Part shown: piece after piece, positions 1 through 12,112 of the stretch
Layout: each line of letters starts with the position of its first letter
How positions within the stretch are numbered: position 1 is the first letter of the stretch
Source: Brachypodium distachyon
Lineage: Eukaryota; Streptophyta; Magnoliopsida; Poales; Poaceae
Assembly (NCBI RefSeq): GCF_000005505.3
Contig: NC_016134.3
Coordinates: forward strand, 13,994,624 to 14,058,623
Length of the DNA stretch: 64,000 bases
Direction: 5' to 3'
Notes under the pieces: generated by a model
The model's input: the letters and a program-made list of their open reading frames with translations, nothing else
Told to the model about the DNA's origin: nothing
Databases searched by the model: none
Position numbers and translations under genes: made by a program

Positions 1-247
1 TTTAGGGTTTCCGTGGGCAGCGATAGTGACAGTGGTTATCACCGCCACTGATGATGGACCACCAGTGGCGGTGACCTTTTTCGGGACACTATTCACCGCC
101 ACCGGTGGTGAGGCACTAGTGGCTGTGATAATCACTGCCACTGGTGGCGCTCGTGGATGCCTCGAGAGGCCTCCAGTGACGGTGTGTTTTTTGGTCCGTT
201 TCAGCCGCCACTGAAGGGGATCACGGATGGGGTTTTCTGTAGTAGTG
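1..247. mobile_element. Terminus of a CACTA-type DNA transposon (cut by the window start)
   Basis: Repeated subterminal motifs of the form CCACTG/CAGTGGCGG in both orientations fill this segment. It ends at 247 with TGTAGTAGTG, the complement of the CACTACTACA end used by grass CACTA elements and by the complete element at 47737-51804. The left end lies outside the window, so neither the target duplication nor a transposase can be checked. No coding sequence is recognised here. Confidence 0.6.
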
Positions 248-1243
248 ATTAGACCAACTCCAATGTAACATTAAGTATATGTGTAATTAAGAATCAATCT
301 GACAACAAGTAACAAGAACACGTGTGTGATGGAAACTCAAGATTATTGTTCTTATATTTTTTTCATATTAGGATTTGTTTATTTTCAGACGAATTACACA
401 TGGATTAATGAAATTGGATAGATTATTTGACTCTCTTTTTTAAGAAATAAGGCTTTTTAGCCCAGCTTATTAGCAAACTAAGAGATGTTCAGCTGAGGTT
501 ACCAATCAAACACCATCTGACCACCCACCATCATAGCAAAGTAGCAAAAGAGAGAAAACATAACAGTCTAAAAAGCACTTTAGGCTAAACCACTACTACG
601 CGGGCGCCTGCACGCGCATCTTACTGGAGCAACCGCTGCAGCTTGCCAAGCATCTCTCAGAAATTATATTTTGAGCGCCATGATCAGCGGGCGATGGGCG
701 GCATGGAGGGGTAGGGAATTTCCTCCTTTGGGTCCCACCTGCGTGGCCGGTAGCAGTAGCAGTAGCACGGGCGCACAGAAGCTCCCCATGACCCCATCCT
801 GTCCGTGTCTGGATGCTGGAGTGCCGTCGATGACGCCATAGACTTGACGATAAAAAAATTCTGTAATTCTTTTCCCAAAGGAGAGAGGAATCACTCTATC
901 GGAGTTCACGTGTTCCACTTCAGTGTGGGACCCATGTCGCGTCATTTCTTTTGTGTGCACAAAGCTTTGCATGCTGTGGTGGTCTTGTAGTCTTCATTCA
1001 ATGTTTATCATCGCAATCAGAATAACAAAGTGAAGAACAAACTCCGGAATCTACTTTTGCTTTGCATTTTGCATCGTGGTATAGTTAATCAACGAGCGTG
1101 CGACACCAAGAATTTATGCAAACATCCCAAAGGATGATAAATTTAGCGCCCAGAAACACACGTAGTTGTCAGAGGAAGCACAACGCGGGCAACCAGCCAA
1201 TCAAACCAGTTCTCTTGGATCGGTGACATGGTGTGCGTCCATA
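248..1243. other. Intergenic sequence, no gene recognised
   Basis: AT-rich sequence with a GC-richer patch around 600-960. Short reading frames occur on both strands but none resembles a known protein. No tRNA-like cloverleaf or repeat array was seen. Confidence 0.4.
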
Positions 1244-1580
1244 GGGCATCTTCAACAATGTGTTACTTAGGCCGTTACTAAAGGAGTAGTGAATATTTTA
1301 TCCCATAAATAGTAATAACATCTTCAATAGATGCTTAGTGCTAAGATTGAAAAAGCAATAGATGAATGTGAGAGGGTGGGACTCACAAAGTAAGGCTTTA
1401 GTAACAAGAGATCTTTCCAATAAGTGTTTTGTTGTTACTTAAGTCTTGGTACAAGAGCCAAAACAGTTTCTCATATAGGTAATCACTACTTCACTTTTCA
1501 TCACTTTTTCTCTTCACATCATCAAAAGTCCTACATGGCACACCCTTAGTACTTGCTGACATGTACTATTGGAGATGCCC
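1244..1580. mobile_element. MITE with GGGCATCT-type inverted ends
   Basis: The left end GGGCATCTTCAAC is matched at the right by a terminus whose complement reads GGGCATCTCCAAT, one mismatch over 12 bases. The 337-bp interior is AT-rich and noncoding. The flanking trinucleotides are ATA and TTA, so a target duplication is not certain. The family is not identified. Confidence 0.5.
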
Positions 1581-1714
1581 TTATGCCCTCCACCTAACAT
1601 TTGCACGGGGCCAGCATATGTTCACGTTCTCGCAAAAAATTTATCTCGCAAAAAAAATGAACGTAGTTCCGTCGCCTGGCTCTATCTTTTCATCAATAAC
1701 TTATTTGTCTCTTA

Positions 1715-1826
1715 CTCCCTCCGTCCAATAAAAAAAATGTGTCAACTTTGTCAAAATTTGAATGTATCTAGACATGACTTAGTATATAGATGCATTCAAA
1801 TTTAGTGAAAATTGAGACATCTTCAG
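1715..1826. mobile_element. Stowaway-type MITE, right end decayed
   Basis: Starts after a TA with CTCCCTCCGTCC, followed by the family interior (TGTATCTAGACAT, GATGCATTCAAATTT). The right inverted end is no longer recognisable. Confidence 0.6.
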
Positions 1827-2165
1827 TTTAATTACTTACTGTACTAGCTTATCACACTGACATCTCGGGGCGGCGGTTCTCGGTATCCAGCTGTAAGGGC
1901 AACCCAGCGCGGCGAGCCATTTAGGCCAGACGTGTACATTTATGTTCTTGCGGACAAAACGCTTGACCAATAGGGTGACCCATCCCCCCCCCCCCCCCGA
2001 ACCCATTTGTCTGTCCGGCTCAACGCATTCTAGCAAATCTGGGCCACGTTTGCGTCTACACGGACACGAAACGGATAGGCGCCGCGTCCGCCACGTCAGT
2101 CTATCGGTCAACCTGTTCGGCTTCCTGGCCTCATTCGTCAACGGCACATCGACCCCCCACCCCTT

Positions 2166-2850
2166 TCATATTAAATAGGGACCGTCGTCCCCATTTCCCC
2201 ACCCCACTACAACACTCGCTCCTAGTCTCCAAAACCCTACGGTTCCCCGACTCCTTCCTCGACGAGAACCCGTGGCGTTGCCTCCTTCCGCCTACTCCAC
2301 GAACGTGCGCGGCTGTCGCGGCCGTTGGATCCCCCATCCCAGCTTGGGAATTGCACCTGTGGGCCGGCGAGTTGGTGACCGTCGGACTCATGCATCCCCG
2401 AGGCGCACTACCGCCCGCCGGCTGGGCACATCCTCGCACGGAGCCCGAGATCAAGATCGAGGAGGTAGAGGAGATGGAGATCGAGGAGGAAATAAGCCTC
2501 GCGCCACCGGCGTCCGCCCACGATATCGAGCGCACCGTTTCGACAAGCAAGAGTAGGAGCGCCTCGTGCTCTACGCTTGCAAGCCTTGCCGAAGATCGGC
2601 GCCGAGGAGGCCACCCGCTAGGTGGAATTCGAAGTGGACGAGCTCGCGTGGGGCTTCGAACCTAAGAAGGAGCACCAAAGGAAGATCAGGGAGGGGCACG
2701 CGGAGGTACAACTCCAAACACTCATCCCGCTCTCCGACGAGCAGGCCGACTAAGACAGCGAGCAAGCACTTCTCGATCAGCTTAACAGCCTCTTCAGAAG
2801 TCATGTTCGCATGCCATTCGGCACACATAGTATTGGGATTTCCATATGAT
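2166..2850 (+). pseudogene. Degenerate GC-rich reading frame of a repetitive grass gene-like family
   Basis: A TATA-like ATTAAATA near 2170 precedes about 600 bp of GC-rich sequence with broken open frames. From 2622 a frame rich in Glu, Asp and Leu reads VEFEVDELAWGFE and later LLDQLNSLFRS; it is interrupted by a TAA near 2751. This style of charged, Leu-rich reading frame recurs in grass genomes, usually in repeat-associated copies, but I cannot name the family. Upstream residues such as PEIKIEEVEEMEIEEE lie in another frame, so at least one frameshift is present. It is most likely an old, dead copy. Confidence 0.35.
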
Positions 2851-3236
2851 TCCTGAATCCAGTGGCGAGCATTCGGAATCCAAGTAGATGGCCTAGTACT
2901 AGTTTCTTTTCTTATGTAGTTGTTTCAATTCAATGTATTAGTTTGAATTATGAATGAAAATTATGAAGTTCTTAAATTAAAATGGGTCACCGCTTTGGTA
3001 CCACCCGGTGACCCAAACGGACACAGACCGGACAAGGGCCTCTATTATGTCCGCCCTGTCACTCGAACGGACCCGTTTTGCGTTGGCCCGCTAGAGTCGT
3101 CCTAAGTGAAATGGCGCTCACTAGTTAGGCATGAGATGATAAGAAATATAAGCCTAAAAATGATCGTATGCTTACTTGTATACGCCGTGAGAGGTGATCT
3201 TAAGACCAGTTTTAATTTCTCTTGTTAAACCATGTA

Positions 3237-3517
3237 CTCCCATTCGTCAAAGAATAAGTGTACGTGCGAGAATTTAAAAAAAACAAGAAGTGACATAGAA
3301 AATGCATCGTAAATGTACTAATTAACCACCATCTCTCTCCTATTTAATTCTACCGGCTCCAATGAGCTAAGTGCATGAAAAAAATATTATTGTGTTTGAT
3401 TTCCGTTTAATGAGAGAGAAACAATTTTTTTTTCTTCCAAGTGCTTTGGAAATATAGAAGTACACCTTTTTGGGACAAATTTTAAAACCAAATGTACACT
3501 TATTTGTGGACGGAGGA
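3237..3517. mobile_element. Long Stowaway-like MITE
   Basis: The left part CTCCCATTCGTCAAAGAATAAGTGTAC follows a TA. The right part carries the inverted counterpart GTACACTTATTTGTGGACGGAGGA. The roughly 280-bp AT-rich interior is noncoding. It is longer than the 100-113 bp copies elsewhere in the window. Confidence 0.5.
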
Positions 3518-4690
3518 AGCACGTTCAGTTGACTAGTTGACCATATGTATACGTTGTTATGAAACTTTAATTTAACTTGTAGATTTCTGTTATAGTCAAA
3601 TCAGTTACAAACATTTGTGATGACCTTGGGATTATTTGATTCCAAGGCAATAGGTAGTCGTGGACCCATGTGGAAAGCTTTCACCTTAATGAGTTACTTT
3701 ATCTTTTAATATTTTCTTGTTGTTTTCTCTCGCAAAAATGATATACAGAGGCAGAAAAATAATATAGGAAGGGCCAAAATAGAAGGATGATTTATTAGGA
3801 AGGGCCAAAGCATAAGAATATGATGCTCATATGATGAAATTGCAAAGATTATACAAGTACTTAAATAGAAATTCGAAATCATAGGGGGGGGGGGGCAGGG
3901 CTGGCCTAGTCCCTGCCTCCGCCCTTGGCTCAAATATGCCAAACCATCATATATAAAAATAGGCCGCCGCCGTCTCTGCGTCCCGGATGATATACCTACT
4001 GTCATTTAGATCGTCTATTGTAAACGAAAAACTTGTGCATACCCACACTTGAAATCCTCGCTCCGCCACTGCTGTAAGTGAGATTCAACACAAAATTAAC
4101 ACCTCGAAGGTGTAAAGTACGAAATATGAGGTAATTTGTGTCAAACTTTGATACACAAGGGGTACGAAATGAAAATTACTCTTGCATTTCTTCCGGTGCA
4201 TCACTTAAAGATATATTGCCCATACTTAAGATGAGATTTAGTGATACTTGTGTCTATTTTGTGTAGCGTGGATAAAATTAGGAGCAACTCTAGCGTGGAT
4301 ACTCAATTTTGGGGATTTTGGAGAAAAAGGGGTCCAGCGGAGCCGCTATACCATTATACCATACTCAAACAATTTGTACAAAAAAGGGGTCGATCATGTG
4401 GTGGACGAAAAAATTACGCGTCCCATTCCAACAATTTATACAAAAAATTTATATCGACACAATTAATACAAAAAATTTAAATCGATACAATTTATACAAA
4501 TCAACAAGAGTAGAGGTAGAGTCCAAAAATTAATAGGTAATTGAGATCTTAAAAATGGTGAACATCTTAAAAAGATTTATTTCCTGCGGATACGGAAACG
4601 GTCGCCACATTTATTTTTTTGAGGGAACGGTCGGCACATTTAAGTAAAGAAAATATTTAGACGACGAGTTTTTTTTTCCGTTTGGAAAAC
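3518..4690. other. Intergenic AT-rich sequence
   Basis: No gene recognised. Contains a poly-G run near 3882 and a cluster of short imperfect repeats of ACAATTTRTACAAA between 4367 and 4500. Confidence 0.4.
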
Positions 4691-6490
4691 TGAACGTCGG
4701 TCAAACCATTTGCCCGCTCGAGAGGCTGGGGCACGAGTTCCGCGGGGCACCGTTTTCCTAGGCCCACCCACCCATCGTCTTTCTCCTCTGATTTTTCGCG
4801 CCCCAACCTTATCTTCTTCTTCCTCTGTTCGGTCTCCTCTCACCAGCTATAGCATATTTCTCCTCGTGCACGCACCAAATTTCCTCCCCTGTCGATCCCA
4901 TCCAGACTTCCCAGCCTCACCGTCCTTCCACTGCGCCACCGAGGTCGCCATGGCCATCCTTAAACTGCTTCTGGGAACTCCCCGTTCGCCGCAAATAACA
5001 AATCAGAAGATTTCCTTCTTTCCCTGATCTTGCCTAGACGTTGCAACTCCGACCTTGGCCCTTTTTGTTATCGTGGAGTTCTTGATCTTTCTACTTTGGC
5101 AGGGTCTGAAGTTGATCAATTTGTGTTCAAGAATTTCTTGATTTGCTTTGCGTAATTGGTTCGGGCGAAATATTGGGTCTTGAATGATGTAGTCCTCCTT
5201 CTCGGATCCCCTTTTTCTTTCCATGGAGTTTTTGATAAGTTTTTACTTGTTTGAGCGTAGTACGCCGTTGCCAAATGCCAAAAACCGATTTTGGCACGAC
5301 TGTTTGGCGTCCTGACGCAGGCAATGACGATGTTGAGCGAGGCTGGAGACCGCTCAAATGGAAATAATTTACTCCGTGTAATTCGATCTTTATTTAGTAG
5401 TAGGTATGATTTGTTTTTGGAAAGCAACCGATTCGCGACAGCTAAGGATCTGCATGCAAGTGGTTAGTTCTTTTTAGAATAAAGCGTGATTTGTACTAGT
5501 ATATTTTTGTTTTAACTCGGAGGACGCGTGTAACCTGCAACACCGTTGATTTGTTTGCTCACCAATATCGTGTGTACCACGCGGGTCCCCTGCCTTGGTT
5601 CTTCTCCTATAAACTGCGCCTCCCTCCCCAAATCGAAGCCCCTACCCCTTCCCGTCGCATCGTCTTCTTCCTCCATCACACAACACATGAACACCATAGC
5701 TGTTCCTCTTGTTAGTTCCTCCAGCACACAGAATATGAGCCCAACAGTAGTTCTTGTTCTTCTTCTTACCTCAGAAAATAGGAGCCGGTGAAGTCCTCTC
5801 CTCTCTCTCTAAGAGATTAGGGGCGCTGGTTTCTATCTTCTGATATAGGAAGAAGCTTTGAAGGGACAGTCCCCTGTTCTTGTGGATAGTCCCCTGTTCT
5901 TGGGACGGTTTCTGTAATAGACCACTTTCTCTTTTGCAGGTTTATGGCGAAAATCCCTCCTGCCGGCGGCGACAGGCGTGGATGCTCTTCGGACCAACTT
6001 TACGGTCTCAAGTGGCAAAAAGCGTACGGCCGGTTCTCCAGATCCAGTCTGTAGCGGCAGATCGGGTCGATCTGTAGCGGGAGATCTCATCTTTAGAGGC
6101 GGATCCCATCCGTGGAGGCAACGGTTTGAGCCAAATCCCTCTTCTTCTCTCTTCTAGTTCATTTTTTTTCGTTTTTCTTGCTGATATATCTATCGCCCTA
6201 GCCAAATCCCTCTTCTCTCTCCCTTCTAGATCATTTTTTCCGTTATTCTTGCTGATATCTATCGCCCTAGATTCGAACAGATGGACCAATTCTTTTTTTT
6301 TTCATCACCCAAGCCCATTTTATCCAAATCTACGCTACTGGAATAACTTCATGCTGCAGATCCTTTTTCGTTTTTTCATCCGATCCAACCAGGAATTCAG
6401 CCCTCCCCTAGCCCATCTTCATTGTGCAGATTCATTTCTCGTTATTTCATCGGATCCAATTAGCCCAGCTAGTGATTCAGCCCTCCCGTA
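4691..6490. other. Promoter-like pieces without a recognisable gene
   Basis: A TATA-like CTATAAACT lies near 5609, and about 80 bp downstream an ATG at 5688 opens a 34-codon frame, too short and featureless to call. An ATG at 4950 opens a 25-codon frame. Pyrimidine-rich stretches resemble 5' leaders. No protein family is recognised in any frame. Confidence 0.25.
6131..6271. repeat. 71-bp tandem duplication
   Basis: The segment beginning CCAAATCCCTCTTCT and ending TATCGCCCTAG is present twice in a row (6131-6201 and 6202-6271) with a few differences. Confidence 0.75.
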
Positions 6491-6738
6491 GCCCATCTTG
6501 GCAGTTTCACTCTACTGGACCAATTGCCCAACTACGGACCTCTCTTCAGCCCACCTACAGGCTACAGATCTAACCCGAACGCTGAGAGCCTATAAAAAGG
6601 AACCCGCAGCCCTCCAAGAGCCCTCCCCGAATCCACCGCCGCCGCCTCCGCTCCCTAGGGTTTGTGCAGCGACCATCCTGCTCCTGTACGAGAAAACACT
6701 CCTGAGGAGGGGTGGAGTGTATCTCTACGCACCAGGGT
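6491..6738 (+). promoter_or_regulatory. Orphan housekeeping-type promoter and first exon
   Basis: Site II-like AGCCCA motifs (near 6491 and 6548; complement TGGGCT), a TATA box TATAAAAAGG at 6591 and a reversed telo-box CTAGGGTTT at 6655-6663 occur in the spacing seen at plant ribosomal-protein and translation-factor genes. An (CCG)-rich leader follows, and a possible splice donor GGGTAAGA lies at 6736. No downstream exon of any known housekeeping gene was found in the next 3 kb. It may be a displaced promoter and 5' exon. Confidence 0.4.
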
Positions 6739-6740
6739 AA

Positions 6741-9358
6741 GAAAAGGAAGAGATATATCATGTGTATATGTATGCGGGCGTGCCAATGTATCGAGATACA
6801 CAAATAAAAATGCAGGAAAAGTATTTTATTAATACCAAGGATAAACTATTAATACCAAGGATAAACAAATACAATTCCTGAACGTGTTGCGCTCCGTGGC
6901 CTACTAGCGCGGCCAGCCTGACTATGGCGATTGCGGTCTCCTGGTCCTCGGGGCCTCGGAAGGCTCCCGGTTAATTACTCCCGCGGGTTGCGCCGCGAGA
7001 TACCTCCGATTAAGCCACGGTCGTCGTCTTCAGTCTTCGCTTCAAGTTCCCATGCATGAAGAAGAGGTGATGTGTGTGTGTGGCGGTGGCAGAGTCCGTG
7101 TTCTCGTCGGTACACGCGCCGCAGGTAGCATGGCCTTTGCTCCGGCCATGCCCGCCTGACGTCATGCCTCGTCGGTCTTGAACGGCGTAGGTGTTGTAAT
7201 TGTAGTAGCATGGGCCCTCTTCGCTTGGACTTCTTGACGATCAGCAACTTCATAGGGTAGGTGACGGGTGTCCCGTGGGAGTATGTGATTGGTGGAGACC
7301 GGCACTGATTTAAAACCGGCACGCGCACTTGTCGGCGTGGTTGGCGCAGCCAGCGATGACACCTTCAGTCGGACGCCGAGTTGACACGGCGGTCATCATA
7401 GGTGTCGGCGTGCCTTCTCGTCTTGGTTGAACCGCAAAGTAAAGTAATGGGCGCAGCACCTCGTCGTCTTCACGCGACGGCTTAGGGACTGCATGCCGGC
7501 AAGTCCGCTGAGCATGATGACAAGCTCCATCTGCCACGGCCCTTGATGACGTGCCTGTTGATGAACCCTTCCTCCGCCTAGCTTGATGGCAACTTGTCGT
7601 TGATGACTTGATGGTGATGGATTGATGATAGGCCTCGCTGGCGCCGTGGTAGGCTACAGGAGCCGTCTAGCTCCATCCACCATGGTGTCGACGTCGTGTT
7701 GTTGTTGACAGCGACGGGCTGCAGCTGTTAGCGAGCTCCATCCTCCGCGATGCTGACGTCGTGTTGTTGTTGACGGTGACGGGCTGCAGCTGATGGCGAG
7801 CTCCATCCTCCATGACGCCGAGATGCCGCGAGCCACACGCTAACGAGCTCGACGAAGGGCAGTGACGCTAATCTTCAGTGCTCGACGGAGAAACCTTTGG
7901 GTTTCTTGCTGGTAACTCCGGCCATGCGACCGTCGCCCCCCGGCCTCAACTCCAGTCGTGCAGGGAAGAGATGTTGGGAGAGAGAGAGGACGAGAGGGAG
8001 AGAGAGAGAGAGTCAGCCAGGATCCTCACCATTAGAGAAAAAGGCCATGAAAGCTAGCTTGCTGTCGACTTGCTGCTTCACGTCAACCTCCTGGCCGGCT
8101 TCCTCCTAGAGGTGGCCTTCACTCCTGGCCACCAATGATTAATCTGCTAGTTTGATGCTTCTTGTAGTTTCTTCTCCTTTCCGATTGAGCGTAGCTTCAG
8201 CGTGTTCTGCTGCTTCTGCGTGCGTCCTCGGAAGTTTCCTCTGTGTAAGTCTCCCGTGTCCAGGTGAATCCTTCTCGAGCGCTGGCATCTGTGCCTTTTA
8301 TAGGCAGCAACTAACAAGCCGCATGCAGCAATGAATAGCTACGAGCTCCGTGGTCCTCGGGCAGAAGTCATGCGGGAGGCCTTATCTCTTCTACCGGCTA
8401 GTTGAATAATCTCCGGATGGCCTCTTATCTGTTCTCCCGGCTGGTACATGTATATATCTTTTTCTCGTTGGATTGATGGATAGCTAGCCGGCCGGCCGTT
8501 GCGATAGATGAGCAACAGCACGCATCATATCACTACATGTACGTATACAAATACGACGGGTACTTACGTACTAGTCGTCCGGCCGTATACGAGTACATCA
8601 ACTTCTCCAGGTTATGCGTACGTACGTTTGTACGTACAGCATGCACATGCAGCTCTGGCCTTTTTTTTTCTTTTTAGTTTGCTTGAAGTGATTAATACTA
8701 CGATACAGATCAATCAATACGTGTAAGAACACACTAATCAAATGATCCTTAGCTGATACCTCCATGCAAGTACGCATAAAAAACTGAGAGCATGCATGCA
8801 TGCTGCTTCTCAACCAGTACCATACACGTACGTACATATGGCTTATACTTCAAATGAACAAAATTCCATCGAACAGCTTCTAACACATTCAGCAATTACA
8901 ATTCCTCCCAGATGCAATTGCACTTCTAGTATTACACAAATAGAATTTTTTGCACTGCTTTTGAAATTGCAATTGGTATTCTTCCACATTAGCAATCACA
9001 ATTCTGCCAGGTGGTCTTATGCATTGCAATTGCATTTTTTATTCCCTTTTGGTATTAGGAGTAGGACCAGTAAAGTGCTGTTTACAATGGCAATTCTGCC
9101 CAGGTGGACTTGTGCATTACAAAGTTTTAGGTGTTCTGGTTATTTACAGTCCAAAAGTCTGTAAATTCTGCTTTGAATAGTAGGTTTCTTCATAAAGTCT
9201 TTTGCTTTCTGTACTCTTTGCTGTAGGGAATAGATTTTTGTTTTTGCAATCTTGTTGTAGCGAATAGGTTTGCAGTCTTCTGCAGTTTTGTTGTTGTCTT
9301 GCTGTACGGAATAGGTTGCTATTTTTTGTAGTTTTGTTGTAGGGAATAGATTAATGTA
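6741..9358. other. Intergenic sequence of mixed composition
   Basis: GC-rich, repeat-bearing sequence to about 7900, then AT-richer sequence. It contains a (GA)-rich tract at 7975-8013, a CGTACGTACG-rich palindromic stretch near 8610-8640 and GCATGCATGC near 8790. Between 9222 and 9348 a short motif TGTAGGGAATAG recurs four times at 34-47 bp spacing. No protein or RNA gene recognised. Confidence 0.35.
7669..7812. repeat. 65-bp tandem repeat, two full copies and a partial
   Basis: Units starting AGCTCCATCC begin at 7669, 7734 and 7799. Each full unit includes GACGTCGTGTTGTTGTTGAC and GACGGGCTGCAGCTG. The function is unknown. Confidence 0.75.
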
Positions 9359-9452
9359 CTCGCTCCTACCCATATTATTTGTCGAAATATTACATCTACT
9401 TAGACGTTTTTTAAACATAGATGCATCCATATTTGATGCATCCATATTTGTG
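9359..9452. mobile_element. Stowaway-type MITE, truncated
   Basis: Left end CTCGCTCCTACCC after TA, then the family interior TCGAAATATTACAT, TAGACGTTTTTT and GATGCATCCATATTTG. The right inverted end is missing, and a GATGCATCCATATTTG repeat follows instead. Confidence 0.6.
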
Positions 9453-10289
9453 TTAAAGGAACTGATGTTCTTCTATGCTGTTCCTGTTAAATGATCTGAT
9501 GATGGGGCTTTGTGTCTTTTTTCATGGGGTCTAATGTCAAAGTTAAGACAGGTCATGTACAAAACCTGATGATTCGTGGTAGGATAAATCAAATAGATAT
9601 CAATTACTGCTCTGTAGAGCTGACATAGCCTGAGCTGATTTGGGATTTTAGGATATACTAAATCATCAGTAGCTTCTGTATGTTTTCGAATTTTGGATTT
9701 TTTGAGTTCTCTACACAGAAATGAGATGATCCCTGTGTGTTCTCTACACATATATCTTCTGGTGTAAGTACATATGTGTATTTCGTTTGATACAAGGCTT
9801 TTTTTACTTAATACAGCAGATATGTTATGTTACTGTAATAAAAATAACTTGTTCTGAGGAGGCAGCAGTAGCACTCAGAAGTCACTAACAGGGCAGAATC
9901 AAAATTGAGGTTCAGGCTCAGTTTCGGGGCTTCGTGCTCCTGCCATCAAGATAAGAGAGTAATGGTAACACAAGAAGCAGAACCAGAATCATTGGCGTAT
10001 TAGGGGGTTTTGTGAGAGCAGCTGTGCTTAACCACCCCACAGTAATTGCAGGACACAAAGACAGCTTATTGAGCTTTAAGATAGACTAGTATACTACTAC
10101 AAATTAAAAATCAAGTCAATGATTTTGCCTAGGCGTGCATGATCGATGTGATATGTGCACATACCAAAGGGAATCCTCGTTCTATATCCACTGGATCTCA
10201 AAGAATTCTTGGGGGTGCATGTCCTCCAAGCAGGCTGAGAGACGGAGATCATGCATCACATGACATGAACAAAGTAGAATAGATAGCAC

Positions 10290-12112
10290 CTCGAGCATGT
10301 GGAGAATATCTCTCACATTCAAAGTCTCATGCAACACAGACATTACTTTTTCACAGCAAAGGAGGAATGATATCTAGAATTGCTGTAAAAGAAAATGGCA
10401 TTTTGGCGTCATGAGTCAGAATGGATGGGAATTTTACATTGTTAAAAAGGACAGTGTTGAGACGATCATGTATGACACTATGACCTCAATATGAATTATG
10501 GGACGCAAGAACCATCCCCTAAAATGAAGCTTAAAAATAGTTAGGAAAAAGCTTGATTATTCTTGTTTCGGAGATAACTATCAAAGGTAGAGAACAAACC
10601 TCAACAAGCGTCTTCACAGCGGTGGCATACACTACGCTCAAGACAAACCAGTGAACTTCCAGAAAATAAGAGAAGGAAAGAAAAATGCTTGTTTACCTTG
10701 TTGAGCGTACCATAAACTGAAAACCTGCAACTTTTTATAACTATCACAAACTGGAACCAGGGTATAGTTCTTACCCTTCTTTAGCTATCTACTTGAAAAA
10801 CCTGTAGTGCCTCATGAGCACTTGCATCAAGTTTCTGGAACCTGTCTCTGATGAAGTCAAGGCATACAGTGTAAACATTTAAAATTTTATGAAAAAAAAC
10901 ACCCATTAAAGAATGCCTTCGGTACCATACAAAAAATTGTTAATTTCCCCCTTGATGAAAATGACATATGCTTTTCGAGATTTTTTTTGTTAATTATACA
11001 TTTGAAATAGCAATACCCTACAGTGCATCTACTTCTAAAGTGCAGTAAAGCTACATATGTTGGATCTAAAATAAAGTATCATGGGGGAAGATGTAATTTA
11101 AAATTCAGCACATCAGTACGTTATGTTCATCTGATATCATCACAGATCAAAGGATAAAATGAGTTTTGTGCAACAGAACAATCTTGACGGATGTTCTGCC
11201 TTCCATTTGCTCAAGGATACAAATAAGCCTCTCGTCATCTAATATAGCAAGAAGAGCTCCGGACGCACACACTTGAACGTCACTTCCAAGATCTATCATG
11301 GAGTTAAGCTGCAAGTAAAGCAAAATAATTTCACTAGTAATGACAAAATAGGAAACAAGATTTGAGAACCAAGATGAATGATAAAAAAACCAAATAGCTA
11401 GAGTTTATCATCAATTCATGTGTGACAATACACGATATCCTAACTTTGAGGACACATTGAAAGCAATTAATTTAAAAGGGAATAAACAGAAATTTCAAGT
11501 ATATTAATCTGTAATTTAGGCAGGCAATAAACAGATATTTCATCAACAATTCATCAGGTTGAAGAATTGGGACATGCACGGGATAGAGATACAGTAAATC
11601 GATAAAGGCATTGGTCGTAATGGACTAACCAAATACTGATAATTTGCTTTCCTTCCTCACAAAACAGGATCAATACAAATATACAGCAAAGATTACCATT
11701 CATGGCACAGGTGATCAAATACCTACATGAGTGATTTCTCAGTCTTTCCAAACCAAACATTCAATTGCAGTTGTTCAGCTAAATGATATTTTCCACTAAA
11801 CAACAATGATGATGAAAAGCCCGTCATCAAATACTATAGCTAAAGTTTGTTGATTTTATGTACATGTCCTAGGAGTAAAACAGTAATAAATAAAACATAT
11901 TTCATAATTTGGCAGATTAGTATAATCAAAACCTGACTAACTCTTACGCTACTCATTTGGTCTTGTGATCTGGTAAACAGTACACAAGCTGCTAACCTGT
12001 GCCACGCTTGCTCATAGCTGAATTTTGACCTTTTCATGAGCTTCACAACAGGCGCCTCATCACTATCATTTGACTAACCTTGTAAAATGGAAGTTTCTTG
12101 GTGATACTGATA
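10290..12112 (-). pseudogene. MSH5: Relic exons of MSH5 (MutS homologue 5)
   Basis: Several exon remnants lie in MSH5 order on the minus strand. At 11997-12112: VVKLMKRSKFSYEQAWHR, ending at a splice donor AG/GT. At about 11160-11308, after a TTGCAG acceptor: LNSMIDLGSDVQ, then ASGALLAILDDERL and ILEQMEG. At about 10785-10870: KLDASAHEALQVFQVD. At about 10694-10722: FS, a short deletion, then YGTLNK. At about 10600-10635: a decayed piece with RRLLR after an in-frame stop. At 10290-10350: VLHETLNVRDILHMLE before a donor. These match the middle of plant MSH5 (recognised from memory), the MutS-family partner of MSH4 that stabilises crossover intermediates in meiosis. In-frame stops, a frameshift and missing exons show it is dead; no ATPase-domain exons were found. 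It may be the leftover of a local or dispersed duplication. Confidence 0.8.

Noticed and set aside
1985..1998. Poly-C run (others near 3882, 17374 and 53095)
   Set aside because: Homopolymer runs of this kind are common slippage products and possible assembly weak points; no function is inferred.
6126..6491. 121-codon open frame on the plus strand
   Set aside because: Built on a 71-bp tandem duplication in a pyrimidine-rich stretch; the Phe/Ser-rich product shows no family features.
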